A DNA stretch of 47,763 nt from a virus. The stretch is from the IMG/VR virus record IMGVR_UViG_3300050821_002480, positions 1-47,763 of that record. One strand, given 5' to 3'. A model generated the notes under the pieces. The model was not told where the DNA came from, made no database searches, and saw only the letters and a list, made by a program, of their open reading frames with translations. Positions 1 to 6,095 of the stretch are shown here, piece by piece. Positions within the stretch are counted from its first letter, which is position 1. Every line of letters starts with the position of its first letter. The position numbers and the translations under genes are program-made.

Positions 1-521
1 ATATAATCCGTCAGCAATTCGTCGTTGGCTTTCGCGCGTTCAAGCTCGTTCCAAGGGTCAATCATGATCAGGCTAACGCCGTCTTTTTCGTAGGACTGCC
101 AAGCCTTGTGCAAAATCCATTCGATAGTGCGCGGCTCGTCGTCGTAATGCTCGTATTGCGAGGATTGGACGAAGCATCGCGTATGCGCGAACTGCCCGAA
201 GATGCTGCCGCCCGGCTTGTCGCCAAAGATGCCTTCCAGCTTTTGCAGAAGGCGCATTTCGTTTTCGGGGACGTACAGCCAAGCTTTTTTATTGTGGGTG
301 TAGCAAAGGTTTATAATTAGATTGAACAGGAACGTACTCTTGCCACTGCCGGGGTTTCCTGTCGTGACAACGAGCTGGGTCGGATAAATTTTTAGGATTT
401 GATCCAGTTCGGCATAGCCAGTCCCCATCGCGCTTTCAGACCATGGCGCAAGCTGAGGAAGATCAGCCAGGGCGTAGTAGCCGGGGATTCCATGGCGCGG
501 AAATGGAAGCGGTTTGTTCAT
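1..521 (-). CDS. Replicative DNA helicase, Twinkle/DnaB-like RecA fold (5' part, cut by window start)
   Basis: This ATP-driven hexameric helicase would unwind phage DNA at the fork. The visible 173 residues carry a Walker A motif GNPGSGKS at about residues 55-62 and a Walker B motif LIMIDPW at 151-157, followed by NELE, the arrangement of Twinkle and gp4-type helicase domains. No primase domain precedes it. The ATG at 521-519 overlaps the TGA of the upstream gene as ATGA, so it is translationally coupled to the replication-initiator-like gene. The reading frame runs off the window at base 1 after LLTDY. The missing C-terminal part (AHPTK motif and end) is found at 47494-47763. The domain is certain; the exact subfamily is less so. 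Confidence 0.9.
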   Translation of the reverse strand, partial: MNKPLPFPRHGIPGYYALADLPQLAPWSESAMGTGYAELDQILKIYPTQLVVTTGNPGSGKSTFLFNLIINLCYTHNKKAWLYVPENEMRLLQKLEGIFGDKPGGSIFGQFAHTRCFVQSSQYEHYDDEPRTIEWILHKAWQSYEKDGVSLIMIDPWNELERAKANDELLTDY

Positions 522-1249
522 ACGAAATGTCCTCTCCATGCTGGTTTTTCAGATGAGATTTCAAGAATGCCCTCAGCCCGATCCTGAGAAAGAAAGCGGC
601 AAGCGTGAACAGCCTGAAGCGTTGGGTTTTGTTTGAGGTGCTTTTTGTACGGCTCTATCGCCTGGCAGGCTGCATGCCGTCGCCCAGGATCTAGCTTCAT
701 CCACTCCCGCCAAGCCTCTTTTTTCGACATTATCCCGGTTCTCGGAAAGGGTTTCCAAAAGGAGGTCTCAAATTCTTCCGAGTATTTTTCCATGGTCCGT
801 GTTCGCTTGGGAACCGGACAAGATTCTTTCTTTCCTTTCCTATCCCCTCCCTTCCCCTCCAGGCCTATTGATAGAGATTCATCGCTAGGAATAGCTACGA
901 TTTGCGATTGTTCTGAAAAAGGAGCCGGACAAACCTTATATTTGCTAGGATTATCAATCTTCTGATGCTTAGCCCAACCCGTGATCTCGAAATATTCTTT
1001 GTCGTTTGCGGAGTAGAACAAAATAAGTCCGTGAGAACTAAGTTCGTTCAGCATGTCCTGTATGTCGGCACCGGAAAGCTCGTCACCCGGCATTACCTGG
1101 GCCTTGATGGTTCTGGGAGCGACGGGAGCGCGACCAAAATCGTCAACGAAATTCCATAGGCCAATGAACAGCAGCCGCGTAACAGGCTTGCAATCCATGA
1201 TCTGCTCGCTGGTCCAAAACTCAGGCTTAATCGTGCGGATGCGGGCCAT
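518..1249 (-). CDS. Phage replication initiator-like protein (N-terminal winged-helix type)
   Basis: This 243-residue protein begins MARIRTIKPEFWTSEQ, followed by a region like RLLFIGLWNFVDDFGR. That pattern is typical of the N-terminal winged-helix domain of phage replisome organiser or DnaD-like proteins, which bind the origin and recruit the helicase. The middle is charged and low in complexity. The C-terminal part (about 150-235) has a FWKPFPRTG...KKEAWREWMKL helical segment often seen in the same family. It lies directly upstream of the helicase gene with a 4-base overlap, which fits a helicase-recruiting role. The family assignment rests on sequence style; the biochemical role is inferred from position. 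Confidence 0.75.
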   Translation of the reverse strand: MARIRTIKPEFWTSEQIMDCKPVTRLLFIGLWNFVDDFGRAPVAPRTIKAQVMPGDELSGADIQDMLNELSSHGLILFYSANDKEYFEITGWAKHQKIDNPSKYKVCPAPFSEQSQIVAIPSDESLSIGLEGKGGDRKGKKESCPVPKRTRTMEKYSEEFETSFWKPFPRTGIMSKKEAWREWMKLDPGRRHAACQAIEPYKKHLKQNPTLQAVHACRFLSQDRAEGILEISSEKPAWRGHFV

Positions 1250-1250
1250 G

Positions 1251-1442
1251 CTAAGCCGCGTCCCCCATATAAGCCCTCACAGCTTCAGCTATGATTGTCT
1301 CGGGCCTCTTGTGCGACTTCATCGCCTCTGCAAACAAGGCGACCGCCAGCGTGCCCTGTAGCGGCACCGAGAAGGTTACGGGCTGAAGTCGATCGGTGAT
1401 CCGGGCGGTTACGTCACCAAGTTTTTGCCATGTGTCCGTCAT
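1251..1442 (-). CDS. Small protein with ribbon-helix-helix-like C-terminus
   Basis: This is a 63-residue protein of unknown function. The ATG at 1442 is chosen because GGGGAA lies a few bases upstream; a TTG at 1457 in the same frame would add five residues. The C-terminal segment (KSHKRPETIIAEAVRAYMG) resembles the two helices of ribbon-helix-helix DNA-binding proteins, so a regulatory role is possible. The start lies inside the end of the RusA gene and the stop is 2 bases before the next gene, so it belongs to the leftward early operon. The fold call is tentative. Confidence 0.6.
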   Translation of the reverse strand: MTDTWQKLGDVTARITDRLQPVTFSVPLQGTLAVALFAEAMKSHKRPETIIAEAVRAYMGDAA

Positions 1443-1803
1443 TGTTCCCCGCGCCAAAAATAGAATGAATGGTTACGCGAACGCCTTCTACGGCCTCGCT
1501 CCATGACGCACGAACGCTACGAACTATTGATCCATCGTCAGCCTGGATAATCCCGTGCTTGACGAGCAAATCTTCCGGTGCCTTCAATAGGTTGGTGATG
1601 TCCCTCTTTCGGTTGTCGCGCCCTTCCTGAAACTCGAAGGACAGAACAACCGGGCCAACGACTTTAGAAGGCCGCTGGCGCAGTATCTCGTTTCCTGCTT
1701 CCATGATCCATGAGTCGTATCGCTGCGAACGGAAGCGGCCGTACTTTCCGTTGACGAAAAGATTGTTAACGCTAGGTGGGAAAGGCAAATTGATGACGGT
1801 CAC
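1414..1803 (-). CDS. rusA: RusA-family Holliday junction resolvase
   Basis: RusA cuts four-way junctions symmetrically as a dimer, and here it would resolve branched replication or recombination DNA before packaging. The 129 residues match the family length (about 120). Visible features are the N-terminal FPPSVNNLFV segment, the RDNRKRDITNLLKAPEDLL block and GIIQADD, which supply the conserved acidic residues (around 63, 68 and 89-90). The GTG at 1803-1801 is chosen as start because it overlaps the TGA of the methyltransferase gene as GTGA; a longer frame upstream exists but would run through that gene. It sits between the methyltransferase and replication genes in one operon. Confidence 0.9.
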   Translation of the reverse strand: MTVINLPFPPSVNNLFVNGKYGRFRSQRYDSWIMEAGNEILRQRPSKVVGPVVLSFEFQEGRDNRKRDITNLLKAPEDLLVKHGIIQADDGSIVRSVRASWSEAVEGVRVTIHSIFGAGNNDGHMAKTW

Positions 1804-2330
1804 TGGGGACCATACGCCAGTGTTGGCGCCCCCTGATGCTTCCAATCCCAGATGAACCAGGCGTGGTTGAACGATGGCGATCCGGTCGAGTCTTCGAACC
1901 ACCTAATTCGCTTGGTCAGGACCAACTTGCGTGAGAATGCGGTATGGCCGGCGAAGAGATTGCCCCTTGTCCGAGCATGGTCGAAGTCAGTCCGTAGCAG
2001 CATTGCAACCTGCCCAAAGCTGGGCTGCATAAGGGCTATCGAGCGCTGAATGAAATCGGCTGCTTGGCCATACGGTGGATTCGTAATTATCGCGTCACAG
2101 CCGCAGGGCGGTTCTGTGCTGAAAAAGTCTTGGCCTTCATGGATATCGCTGCCGACTATTTCCGCGTCCAATATACCAAGCGCGCGCACCATCTTGCCGC
2201 TGCCTGAAGCTGGTTCCCAGACGACAGATGGAGGTCGCATTCCGGCATCTAACAACGCCATCGTCACCCATTCCGGGGTTTCGTACAGGTCGCGCTCTTT
2301 GCGCTCAAAGCCGCTGTCCCTCTGACTCAT
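1800..2330 (-). CDS. DNA adenine N6-methyltransferase
   Basis: This is a 176-residue class I SAM-dependent methyltransferase. Motif I is WEPASGSG at about 38-45, the acidic residue of the next strand is in SDIHEG at 61-66, and the catalytic motif is NPPY at 84-87, which marks N6-adenine enzymes. No separate target-recognition domain is obvious. It probably modifies phage DNA against host restriction or alters regulatory sites. The start overlaps the HTH gene upstream (ATGA) and its stop overlaps the RusA start, so it is coupled in the leftward early operon. The target sequence cannot be read from the protein. Confidence 0.87.
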   Translation of the reverse strand: MSQRDSGFERKERDLYETPEWVTMALLDAGMRPPSVVWEPASGSGKMVRALGILDAEIVGSDIHEGQDFFSTEPPCGCDAIITNPPYGQAADFIQRSIALMQPSFGQVAMLLRTDFDHARTRGNLFAGHTAFSRKLVLTKRIRWFEDSTGSPSFNHAWFIWDWKHQGAPTLAYGPQ

Positions 2331-2536
2331 GGCTTAGCCTTCTGTTGAAGGACGAGCTCGTATCCAAGCGTCTCGGCCCACGCCGAAATGAGATTTAAGT
2401 TCGGAAGGTTGATGCCCTTCTCGTATCTGCAAACGACGTTCTGCGGACGCCCAACAGCAGCGCCAAGCGAGACTTGAGAAATCCCGCTATCCAGGCGAAC
2501 CTTGCGAAGAATAACGATCATGTCATGCGGCTTCAT
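2327..2536 (-). CDS. XRE-family helix-turn-helix protein
   Basis: This 69-residue protein is almost entirely one Cro/CI-type helix-turn-helix. The recognisable core is GISQVSLGAAVGR, then NVVCRYEKGINLP, then the last helix near ISAWAETLGYELVL. It probably binds DNA as a dimer and regulates phage transcription, possibly acting on the early operon in which it lies. Its stop overlaps the methyltransferase ATG (ATGA) and its start overlaps the preceding small zinc-finger gene. Target sites are unknown. Confidence 0.8.
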   Translation of the reverse strand: MKPHDMIVILRKVRLDSGISQVSLGAAVGRPQNVVCRYEKGINLPNLNLISAWAETLGYELVLQQKAKP

Positions 2537-2721
2537 GCGATCACCGCAAATTCCGCTCTGTCCCGCTTATCCGCCTTAACCCTCTCGCGAGAGACCGATG
2601 AGCAAATCCGCGAACAGAATGAGCGCCGCTTAAAGGAAGCGGTCGTTTCAAGGTCGCCGCCCTTGTAAATCTTCAAGCCGAATTTTCGGCCACATAGACG
2701 GCACGGTTTTTCAAGTCTCAT
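2533..2721 (-). CDS. Small cysteine-rich (zinc-finger-like) protein
   Basis: The function of this 62-residue protein is unknown. The N-terminal CRLCGRKFG and the later FCSRICSS provide CxxC and CxxxC pairs separated by about 25 residues, a layout expected for one zinc ion. The C-terminus is basic (SRERVKADKRDR), consistent with nucleic-acid binding. It overlaps both neighbours by 4 bases (ATGA), placing it between the DnaA-domain-IV gene and the HTH gene in the leftward operon. Confidence 0.7.
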   Translation of the reverse strand: MRLEKPCRLCGRKFGLKIYKGGDLETTASFKRRSFCSRICSSVSRERVKADKRDRAEFAVIA

Positions 2722-3248
2722 AGCATCGCCTCCACGTGCGCCACGTCGTAGGCGACCTTCCAGTCTGTTTTGATTGCCGCTTCGATCTTGCGAACGCCAT
2801 GGATGACTGTCGTATGGTCTCGACCTCCAAGCCTGCGACCGATATCAGGGAATGATTTTCCGGTTAGTGTCTTGGCGAGATACATTACGATGTGACGGGG
2901 ATAGGCGATCGTGCAAACCCGACGCGCGGACTCAAGATCATTATTGGCGAGCTTGAAATATCTCGCTCCGGCTCGCTTGATGTCCTCCACCATGGGAGCG
3001 CGAGGCTCTGCGTCAATGATGGAAAACCACGGTTTTACGACGGGCGCCGTGACCGTCTTTTCAACCGGAATTGGCGTGGCATGATGCTTAATAAGCTTGG
3101 CGAGAAACTTCGTTGTGCATTTCCGGTTTTCGATACGGCGTTCGCATTCGGTCTGGCCGAGGTCTTCGATACTCATGACTTCCCCATTGTTCGCAACTGT
3201 GATGCAGGCGATAGAAATTTCCTCGCCGTGACTGACGGCGGTAGGCAT
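2718..3248 (-). CDS. DnaA domain IV-containing protein (phage initiator or regulator)
   Basis: The C-terminal third of this 176-residue protein matches domain IV of bacterial DnaA, the part that binds DnaA boxes. Visible are RHIVMYLAKTLTG (about 118-130), FPDIGRRLGGRDHTTV (133-148, containing the signature GGRDHTTV) and GVRKIE. The AAA+ ATPase domain III of DnaA is absent, so it cannot act as a complete initiator. It may mark or block DnaA boxes, or serve as an origin-binding or regulatory factor. An internal ATG at 3176 has a better ribosome site (GGGGAAG) and would give 152 residues; the longer start at 3248 is listed because it leaves only a small gap to the upstream gene. Confidence 0.85.
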   Translation of the reverse strand: MPTAVSHGEEISIACITVANNGEVMSIEDLGQTECERRIENRKCTTKFLAKLIKHHATPIPVEKTVTAPVVKPWFSIIDAEPRAPMVEDIKRAGARYFKLANNDLESARRVCTIAYPRHIVMYLAKTLTGKSFPDIGRRLGGRDHTTVIHGVRKIEAAIKTDWKVAYDVAHVEAML

Positions 3249-3267
3249 TACGCAAAAATCACAGAAA

Positions 3268-3483
3268 TCAGGGGCGCTCGGTGATCGCGATAATCACCGC
3301 TGCGATAACCCTGGCTGGAGGCTCGTACTCTCCCGACAGCCAGCGTTTCGCCGTTCGTTCATCCTTCCCGGCTATGCTCGCCAGATGCGCCGCTGTTTTG
3401 ATGGGCCATAAAAGCCTTGCAACAGCAGCGAATTTCAGCGGTGGGACAACCGTGTCCCTTTCGGGATTGTAGTGTCCCTGCAT
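3268..3483 (-). CDS. Putative helix-turn-helix protein
   Basis: This protein has 71 residues from the ATG at 3483; a TTG at 3525 in frame would give 85 residues and cannot be excluded. The segment TAAHLASIAGKDERTAKRWLSGEYEPPARV reads as a Cro/excisionase-type helix-turn-helix, in which the turn and the KRWLSG recognition helix are recognisable. It is probably a small DNA-binding regulator at the head of the leftward replication operon. The partner site is unknown. Confidence 0.65.
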   Translation of the reverse strand: MQGHYNPERDTVVPPLKFAAVARLLWPIKTAAHLASIAGKDERTAKRWLSGEYEPPARVIAAVIIAITERP

Positions 3484-3591
3484 TTCGCTGGCGGTAGCCA
3501 ACGGATTGCCGAATGATGAACGCAACGCCCTACCCCCGTGGAACGCAACATGACGCTACTAAGATTCACAAACGAAACAGAAATAGCCGAG

Positions 3592-3894
3592 CTATTGAAC
3601 GAGCAACGCGAACATGATGATCGGAAGCGAAAAGGCGAGGCCGAACACCCCCATCATCGTGATCCACCAGGCGAGGCAAACCACGTCGATCATCAACTGC
3701 GAAAGCCAGTGGCGGGTTAGATGGAACGCGCCGGTTATTGGATATTCGCCGCGATAATATTGATTGTGGCTGTTAGCCTCGTTGTAGAAGTTTGGTTTTG
3801 ACCGAATAAAAGGCGACTGGCTTTCACCAGCCGAGTTGACCACACCACGCACGGGAGGGTGCTCTTGGCGGGCAAACGAATTGGGGAATGTCAT
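3592..3894 (-). CDS. Small protein with C-terminal membrane segments
   Basis: This protein has 100 residues and no family was recognised. The ATG at 3894 follows a CGGAG ribosome site about 8 bases upstream. The first 60 residues are hydrophilic. The C-terminal stretch from about residue 66 (MIDVVCLAWWITMMGVFG, then LPIIMFALLV) is strongly hydrophobic and probably forms one long or two short membrane helices. It is the first gene of the leftward early operon, so an early-acting membrane role such as host takeover or exclusion is possible; this is only a positional inference. Confidence 0.6.
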   Translation of the reverse strand: MTFPNSFARQEHPPVRGVVNSAGESQSPFIRSKPNFYNEANSHNQYYRGEYPITGAFHLTRHWLSQLMIDVVCLAWWITMMGVFGLAFSLPIIMFALLVQ

Positions 3895-4058
3895 GCTGCG
3901 CTCCGTTAAATTTGTCTCTCGATGGGACACGACGCAACGCGGAATCGATTTATGTCCGATAGGTAACAAAAGAGTTTGCAAAATTCCTGCGGTATGGTTT
4001 GATTGTGACAATCATAAAAACCATCCTCCCGTTGAACGGGAGCACGGCAGGGACCCCC
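3895..4058. promoter_or_regulatory. Divergent regulatory region with two palindromes
   Basis: This 164-base gap separates the leftward early operon (start 3894) from the rightward gene at 4059, so it should hold at least one promoter. Two perfect palindromes are visible. TGATTGTGACAATCA at 4000-4014 is symmetrical about one base and looks like a repressor operator. CTCCCGTTGAACGGGAG at 4026-4042 could be an RNA hairpin close to the ribosome site of the 4059 gene. They differ from the immunity operators at 4526-4577 and 5233-5283, so another regulator may act here. No convincing -35/-10 pair was assigned. Confidence 0.45.
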
Positions 4059-4280
4059 ATGTCGCTTATCGATACGTTTGGCGTGCCGGAATATTTTTGC
4101 CCGATGCTGGGCGCCATCGAAGATGCGGGGGACGGAATGATCCGCATCGTGCGCTGCATCTCGCGAAACGGAGTTCTTATTCCGGTCGTGAGCTGCATTA
4201 TCCCGGCGCACTCGGTTCTCCAGGTGGACCCGGTGTTGCGAGAAGTGGCCCTCAAGATGGCATGCATTCATTCTCATTGA
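4059..4280 (+). CDS. Small conserved-type phage protein, unknown function
   Basis: This protein has 73 residues. The ATG at 4059 follows AGGGA about 6 bases upstream; the longer in-frame start at 3999 lies inside the palindromic region and is less likely. The sequence (GDGMIRIVRCISRNGVLIPVVSCIIP) reads as a beta-rich small domain of a type often found in rhizobial phages near the regulatory region, but its function is unknown. It is convergent with the Cro-like gene, whose last codons overlap its end by 7 bases, so the two transcripts would interfere. Confidence 0.6.
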   Translation: MSLIDTFGVPEYFCPMLGAIEDAGDGMIRIVRCISRNGVLIPVVSCIIPAHSVLQVDPVLREVALKMACIHSH

Positions 4281-4516
4281 GCCATCTCCCCGAAAAGCTT
4301 TTCAGATTGCGCGTAAAGGTCTGGGCGCAATTCCTTGGCGGGGATGCCCGTCCTTTCCGAAACTGTCGGAAGCAGTTTTTCATCGATTTTGCGGCTGCCG
4401 CTTTCCCAGCGGAACAGCGTAGGACGGCCAACCCCAAGCCTGTCAGCCAATGCCGCCCTTGAAAGCGGCGGCTGCTGAGATTCCCGATAGGCGCGAAGCG
4501 GATGGATAGTTCCCAT
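4274..4516 (-). CDS. Cro/YdaS-like helix-turn-helix regulator
   Basis: This 80-residue protein has the helix-turn-helix SRAALADRLGVGRPTLFRWESG at about residues 22-43 and a tail IPAKELRPDLY typical of YdaS/Cro-like phage regulators. The ATG at 4516 is chosen because the longer frame would run through the operators and promoter. Its promoter on the minus strand (TTGACA at 4552-4547) contains one copy of the immunity operator between -35 and start codon, so the gene is probably autoregulated and repressed by the CI-like protein encoded divergently. By position it corresponds to cro or another early regulator. Confidence 0.8.
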   Translation of the reverse strand: MGTIHPLRAYRESQQPPLSRAALADRLGVGRPTLFRWESGSRKIDEKLLPTVSERTGIPAKELRPDLYAQSEKLFGEMAQ

Positions 4517-4523
4517 ACCCGCG

Positions 4524-4552
4524 TTGTTGCCAGATTGGGAACGGGCTGTCAA
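4524..4552 (-). promoter_or_regulatory. Leftward promoter of the Cro-like gene
   Basis: On the minus strand a perfect -35 TTGACA lies at 4552-4547, followed by GCCC and then operator site 1. The -10 is weak (around 4529-4524). The same arrangement, TTGACA-GCCC-operator, occurs on the plus strand at 5257-5283, which supports the call even though the -10 does not look canonical. Confidence 0.6.
4526..4542. promoter_or_regulatory. Immunity operator site 1
   Basis: GTTGCCAGATTGGGAAC fits the imperfect palindrome GTTsCCA-N3-TGGsAAC shared by four sites in the window. It lies between the minus-strand TTGACA and the start codon of the Cro-like gene, so a bound repressor would block that promoter. 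Confidence 0.75.
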
Positions 4553-4560
4553 GCCCCTTC

Positions 4561-4577
4561 GTTGCCAACTTGGAAAA
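4561..4577. promoter_or_regulatory. Immunity operator site 2
   Basis: GTTGCCAACTTGGAAAA is a weaker copy of the operator consensus, with a perfect left half and a degenerate right half. It lies 8 bases beyond the -35 of the leftward promoter and about 23 bases upstream of the -10 of the CI-like gene. A protein bound here could repress one promoter and help or block the other. Confidence 0.65.
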
Positions 4578-4599
4578 CGACGCCCCAAATGCCATGCAC

Positions 4600-4605
4600 T
4601 ATAGT
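4600..4605 (+). promoter_or_regulatory. -10 element of the repressor-maintenance promoter
   Basis: TATAGT lies 7 bases before the ATG at 4613. Transcription would therefore begin at or within a base of the start codon, giving a leaderless mRNA as known for lambda cI. No good -35 stands 17 bases upstream, as expected for a promoter that needs an activator bound at operator site 2. Confidence 0.5.
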
Positions 4606-4612
4606 TTCCGGC

Positions 4613-4930
4613 ATGGCAACGATCCGAAAAGGCGCTCGCCTTCACTATTATTTAGAAGAATGGTTCCGGCACCTTGGCCTTTCCGACCAGGATGTGGCGA
4701 GCCGGATGGGGCTGTCCTCCCGCACTAGCGTCTGGAAGCTCCGCACAGAGCAGCACAGGCTCACGCCAGAAAAGGTGGCCCGGATAGCCGACGCCATCGA
4801 CAGGCATCCCAACGAGCTTCTATTCCCTCCTGAGGTGCCATCCCTTGACGCCATCGCCCACGGCGCAACCCTGGAGCAACGGGCGGCGATGGTAACAGAC
4901 ATTATGCGGCGTATGAAAAAGGCTGGGTAA
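4613..4930 (+). CDS. CI-like helix-turn-helix repressor
   Basis: This 105-residue protein begins MATIRKGARLHYYLEEW and has an XRE-type helix-turn-helix LSDQDVASRMGLSSRTSVWKL at about residues 20-40, followed by a helical tail to about 105. It has no LexA/CI self-cleavage domain, so induction would not use simple RecA-stimulated autocleavage. The ATG lies just after a -10 element, so translation probably starts on a leaderless transcript. It is flanked by operator pairs on both sides (4526-4577 and 5233-5283) and followed by a lipoprotein gene, the arrangement of a lysogenic immunity operon. Confidence 0.8.
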   Translation: MATIRKGARLHYYLEEWFRHLGLSDQDVASRMGLSSRTSVWKLRTEQHRLTPEKVARIADAIDRHPNELLFPPEVPSLDAIAHGATLEQRAAMVTDIMRRMKKAG

Positions 4931-4932
4931 TC

Positions 4933-5163
4933 ATGAAAAAGGCAATTTTCGCTGTTTTATTGCTTACTGGGTGTCAAACGACTGAGGAGCGGATCGCCGC
5001 CGACGATACCCAGTGCCGCTCTTATGGAGTCGCCGTAGGTTCCCAAGCCTATATCCAGTGCCGAGCCAATCTTGATACCAACCGCGCGAACATCAAGGCG
5101 TCGGAACGATTCGGAAACTCAGGCGGCATGGTGGGCTGGATCGAGCGCCAAACGGACAAATAG
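4933..5163 (+). CDS. Small lipoprotein in the immunity operon
   Basis: This 76-residue precursor has MKKAIFAVLLLTGC, a clear lipoprotein signal with the lipobox LLTGC and Cys14 as the lipidated residue. The mature part has Cys residues in TQCRSYG and IQCRANLD and ends hydrophilic. It starts 2 bases after the CI-like stop and ends just before a terminator, so it should be transcribed with the repressor in the lysogen. A surface lipoprotein made by a prophage suggests superinfection exclusion or altered host envelope, by analogy with rex-position genes and phage lipoproteins; no direct evidence is present. Confidence 0.85.
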   Translation: MKKAIFAVLLLTGCQTTEERIAADDTQCRSYGVAVGSQAYIQCRANLDTNRANIKASERFGNSGGMVGWIERQTDK

Positions 5164-5191
5164 GACGCTTCAAAACTGAGGTCTCCTCGTA

Positions 5192-5218
5192 ACCCGCTGA
5201 TTCATGCGGGTTTTTATT
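5192..5218 (+). terminator. Rho-independent terminator of the immunity operon
   Basis: The stem ACCCGC (5192-5197) pairs with GCGGGT (5206-5211) around the loop TGATTCAT and is followed by a T run. It lies 28 bases after the lipoprotein stop and would end the repressor-lipoprotein transcript before the rightward promoter. Confidence 0.85.
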
Positions 5219-5232
5219 TGCCCGAAAATTAT

Positions 5233-5249
5233 GTTCCCAACTCGGCAAC
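5233..5249. promoter_or_regulatory. Immunity operator site 3
   Basis: GTTCCCAACTCGGCAAC fits the shared operator palindrome with one mismatch in the right half. It lies 7 bases upstream of the rightward TTGACA, matching the position of site 2 relative to the leftward promoter. Confidence 0.7.
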
Positions 5250-5256
5250 TTCCCTA

Positions 5257-5290
5257 TTGACAGCCCGTTTCCAATCTGGCAACGTCTCGG
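5257..5290 (+). promoter_or_regulatory. Rightward early promoter
   Basis: The perfect -35 TTGACA at 5257-5262 is followed by GCCC and operator site 4, as in the leftward promoter. The -10 is poorly defined (about 5280-5290). It would drive the rightward early/recombination arm that starts at 5318. Confidence 0.6.
5267..5283. promoter_or_regulatory. Immunity operator site 4
   Basis: GTTTCCAATCTGGCAAC matches the reverse complement of site 1 except at one base. It overlaps the spacer and -10 region of the rightward promoter, so repressor binding would block that promoter. Confidence 0.75.
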
Positions 5291-5317
5291 ATAGCAAATC
5301 ACGAGGGGAAGCCAAAA

Positions 5318-5617
5318 ATGACCCACCCGCTCTATTTGATCGAAGCCAGCTTCGGACGGCTCGGCAAATCATTCATCGAAACCGATCGCGACGTTAACAG
5401 CCGCGCCCATGTCATTGAGCTGATCCGCTCTGGCGAGGTCAACGCCTTCAAGGTGATTGAGGTTTGCGAAGACGAAGGCACGGTTCGCGATGTTACTTCG
5501 GACATACTTGAAGAGGTCGAAGCACTCGCCAATGACGATCTCCCCATTGATGAGCCTCGCGAGTGGGCTTTCGATCACTCTCGCGATCTACGCAAGCACG
5601 GGGAGACAGCAGAATGA
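5318..5617 (+). CDS. Unknown early protein, first gene of the rightward arm
   Basis: This 99-residue, acidic protein (for example VCEDEGTVRDV and DILEEVEALANDD) has no recognised domain. The ATG at 5318 follows GAGGGGAAGCC, a strong ribosome site. It is the first gene after the operator-controlled rightward promoter and its stop overlaps the next ATG (ATGA). Acidic first-early proteins often act on host factors, but that is only analogy. Confidence 0.75.
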   Translation: MTHPLYLIEASFGRLGKSFIETDRDVNSRAHVIELIRSGEVNAFKVIEVCEDEGTVRDVTSDILEEVEALANDDLPIDEPREWAFDHSRDLRKHGETAE

Positions 5618-5859
5618 CAGATAGATCATCCTCTCCGCTTCGCCACCTCGATATTTCAGATGACGCCGTTGCCCGCGACATTGCCGCCGAGAAGGCGCGG
5701 GAATTGGTCGCGGCCTATGAACGGATCGAGCAGCTTCAATACGCCCTGAAGGGCCTGCTTTTACTAATCGAGACAATCAAACCCCGCTTGTCCGACGAGG
5801 TGCGAACCGCTCTCCGAACGGAACGGCGAATAATTGACGCGATGGAGATGCTTCGATGA
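5614..5859 (+). CDS. Small alpha-helical early protein
   Basis: This 81-residue protein is predicted mostly helical: a long amphipathic segment RDIAAEKARELVAAYERIEQ is followed by LKGLLLLIETI. The start ATG at 5614 overlaps the preceding TGA; an upstream in-frame start at 5563 would overlap the first gene by 50 bases and is not used. No family was recognised. It may form a coiled coil or pair with the next small protein. Confidence 0.65.
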   Translation: MTDRSSSPLRHLDISDDAVARDIAAEKARELVAAYERIEQLQYALKGLLLLIETIKPRLSDEVRTALRTERRIIDAMEMLR

Positions 5860-6095
5860 TGGACGATACCTTAGACGACGTTGCCAGGGCCATGAAGGAC
5901 GATGCGGTGGGATACGCGATCTATCAGTCCTTCAATGCGATTGATGATTTGATCGTCCTTGCAAACAAGCCGGAAACCCGCGCGCAGGTTCTCGCAGAGA
6001 GGATAGCCCTCGGCCAGCTTCTAAATCGCTGCCAGCTTTTGGTTTCCTTCGCGCTTACCGAAAAACCCGGACTAAGGCTGATCCAAAATGGCTAA
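5856..6095 (+). CDS. Small helical early protein
   Basis: This 79-residue acidic, helical protein has a MMDDTLDDVARAMKDD N-terminus and a hydrophobic centre (FNAIDDLIVLANKP). The start overlaps the previous stop (ATGATGG) and the end overlaps the Rad52-like gene by 8 bases. No family was recognised. Its position directly before the annealing protein suggests an accessory of the recombination module, without direct support. Confidence 0.65.
   Translation: MMDDTLDDVARAMKDDAVGYAIYQSFNAIDDLIVLANKPETRAQVLAERIALGQLLNRCQLLVSFALTEKPGLRLIQNG

Noticed and set aside
3836-4462. Plus-strand open frame of 208 codons across the early regulatory region
   Set aside because: It runs through the palindromic regulatory region and over the Cro-like and 4059 genes in another frame, with a composition rich in Arg, His and Pro typical of shadow translation.
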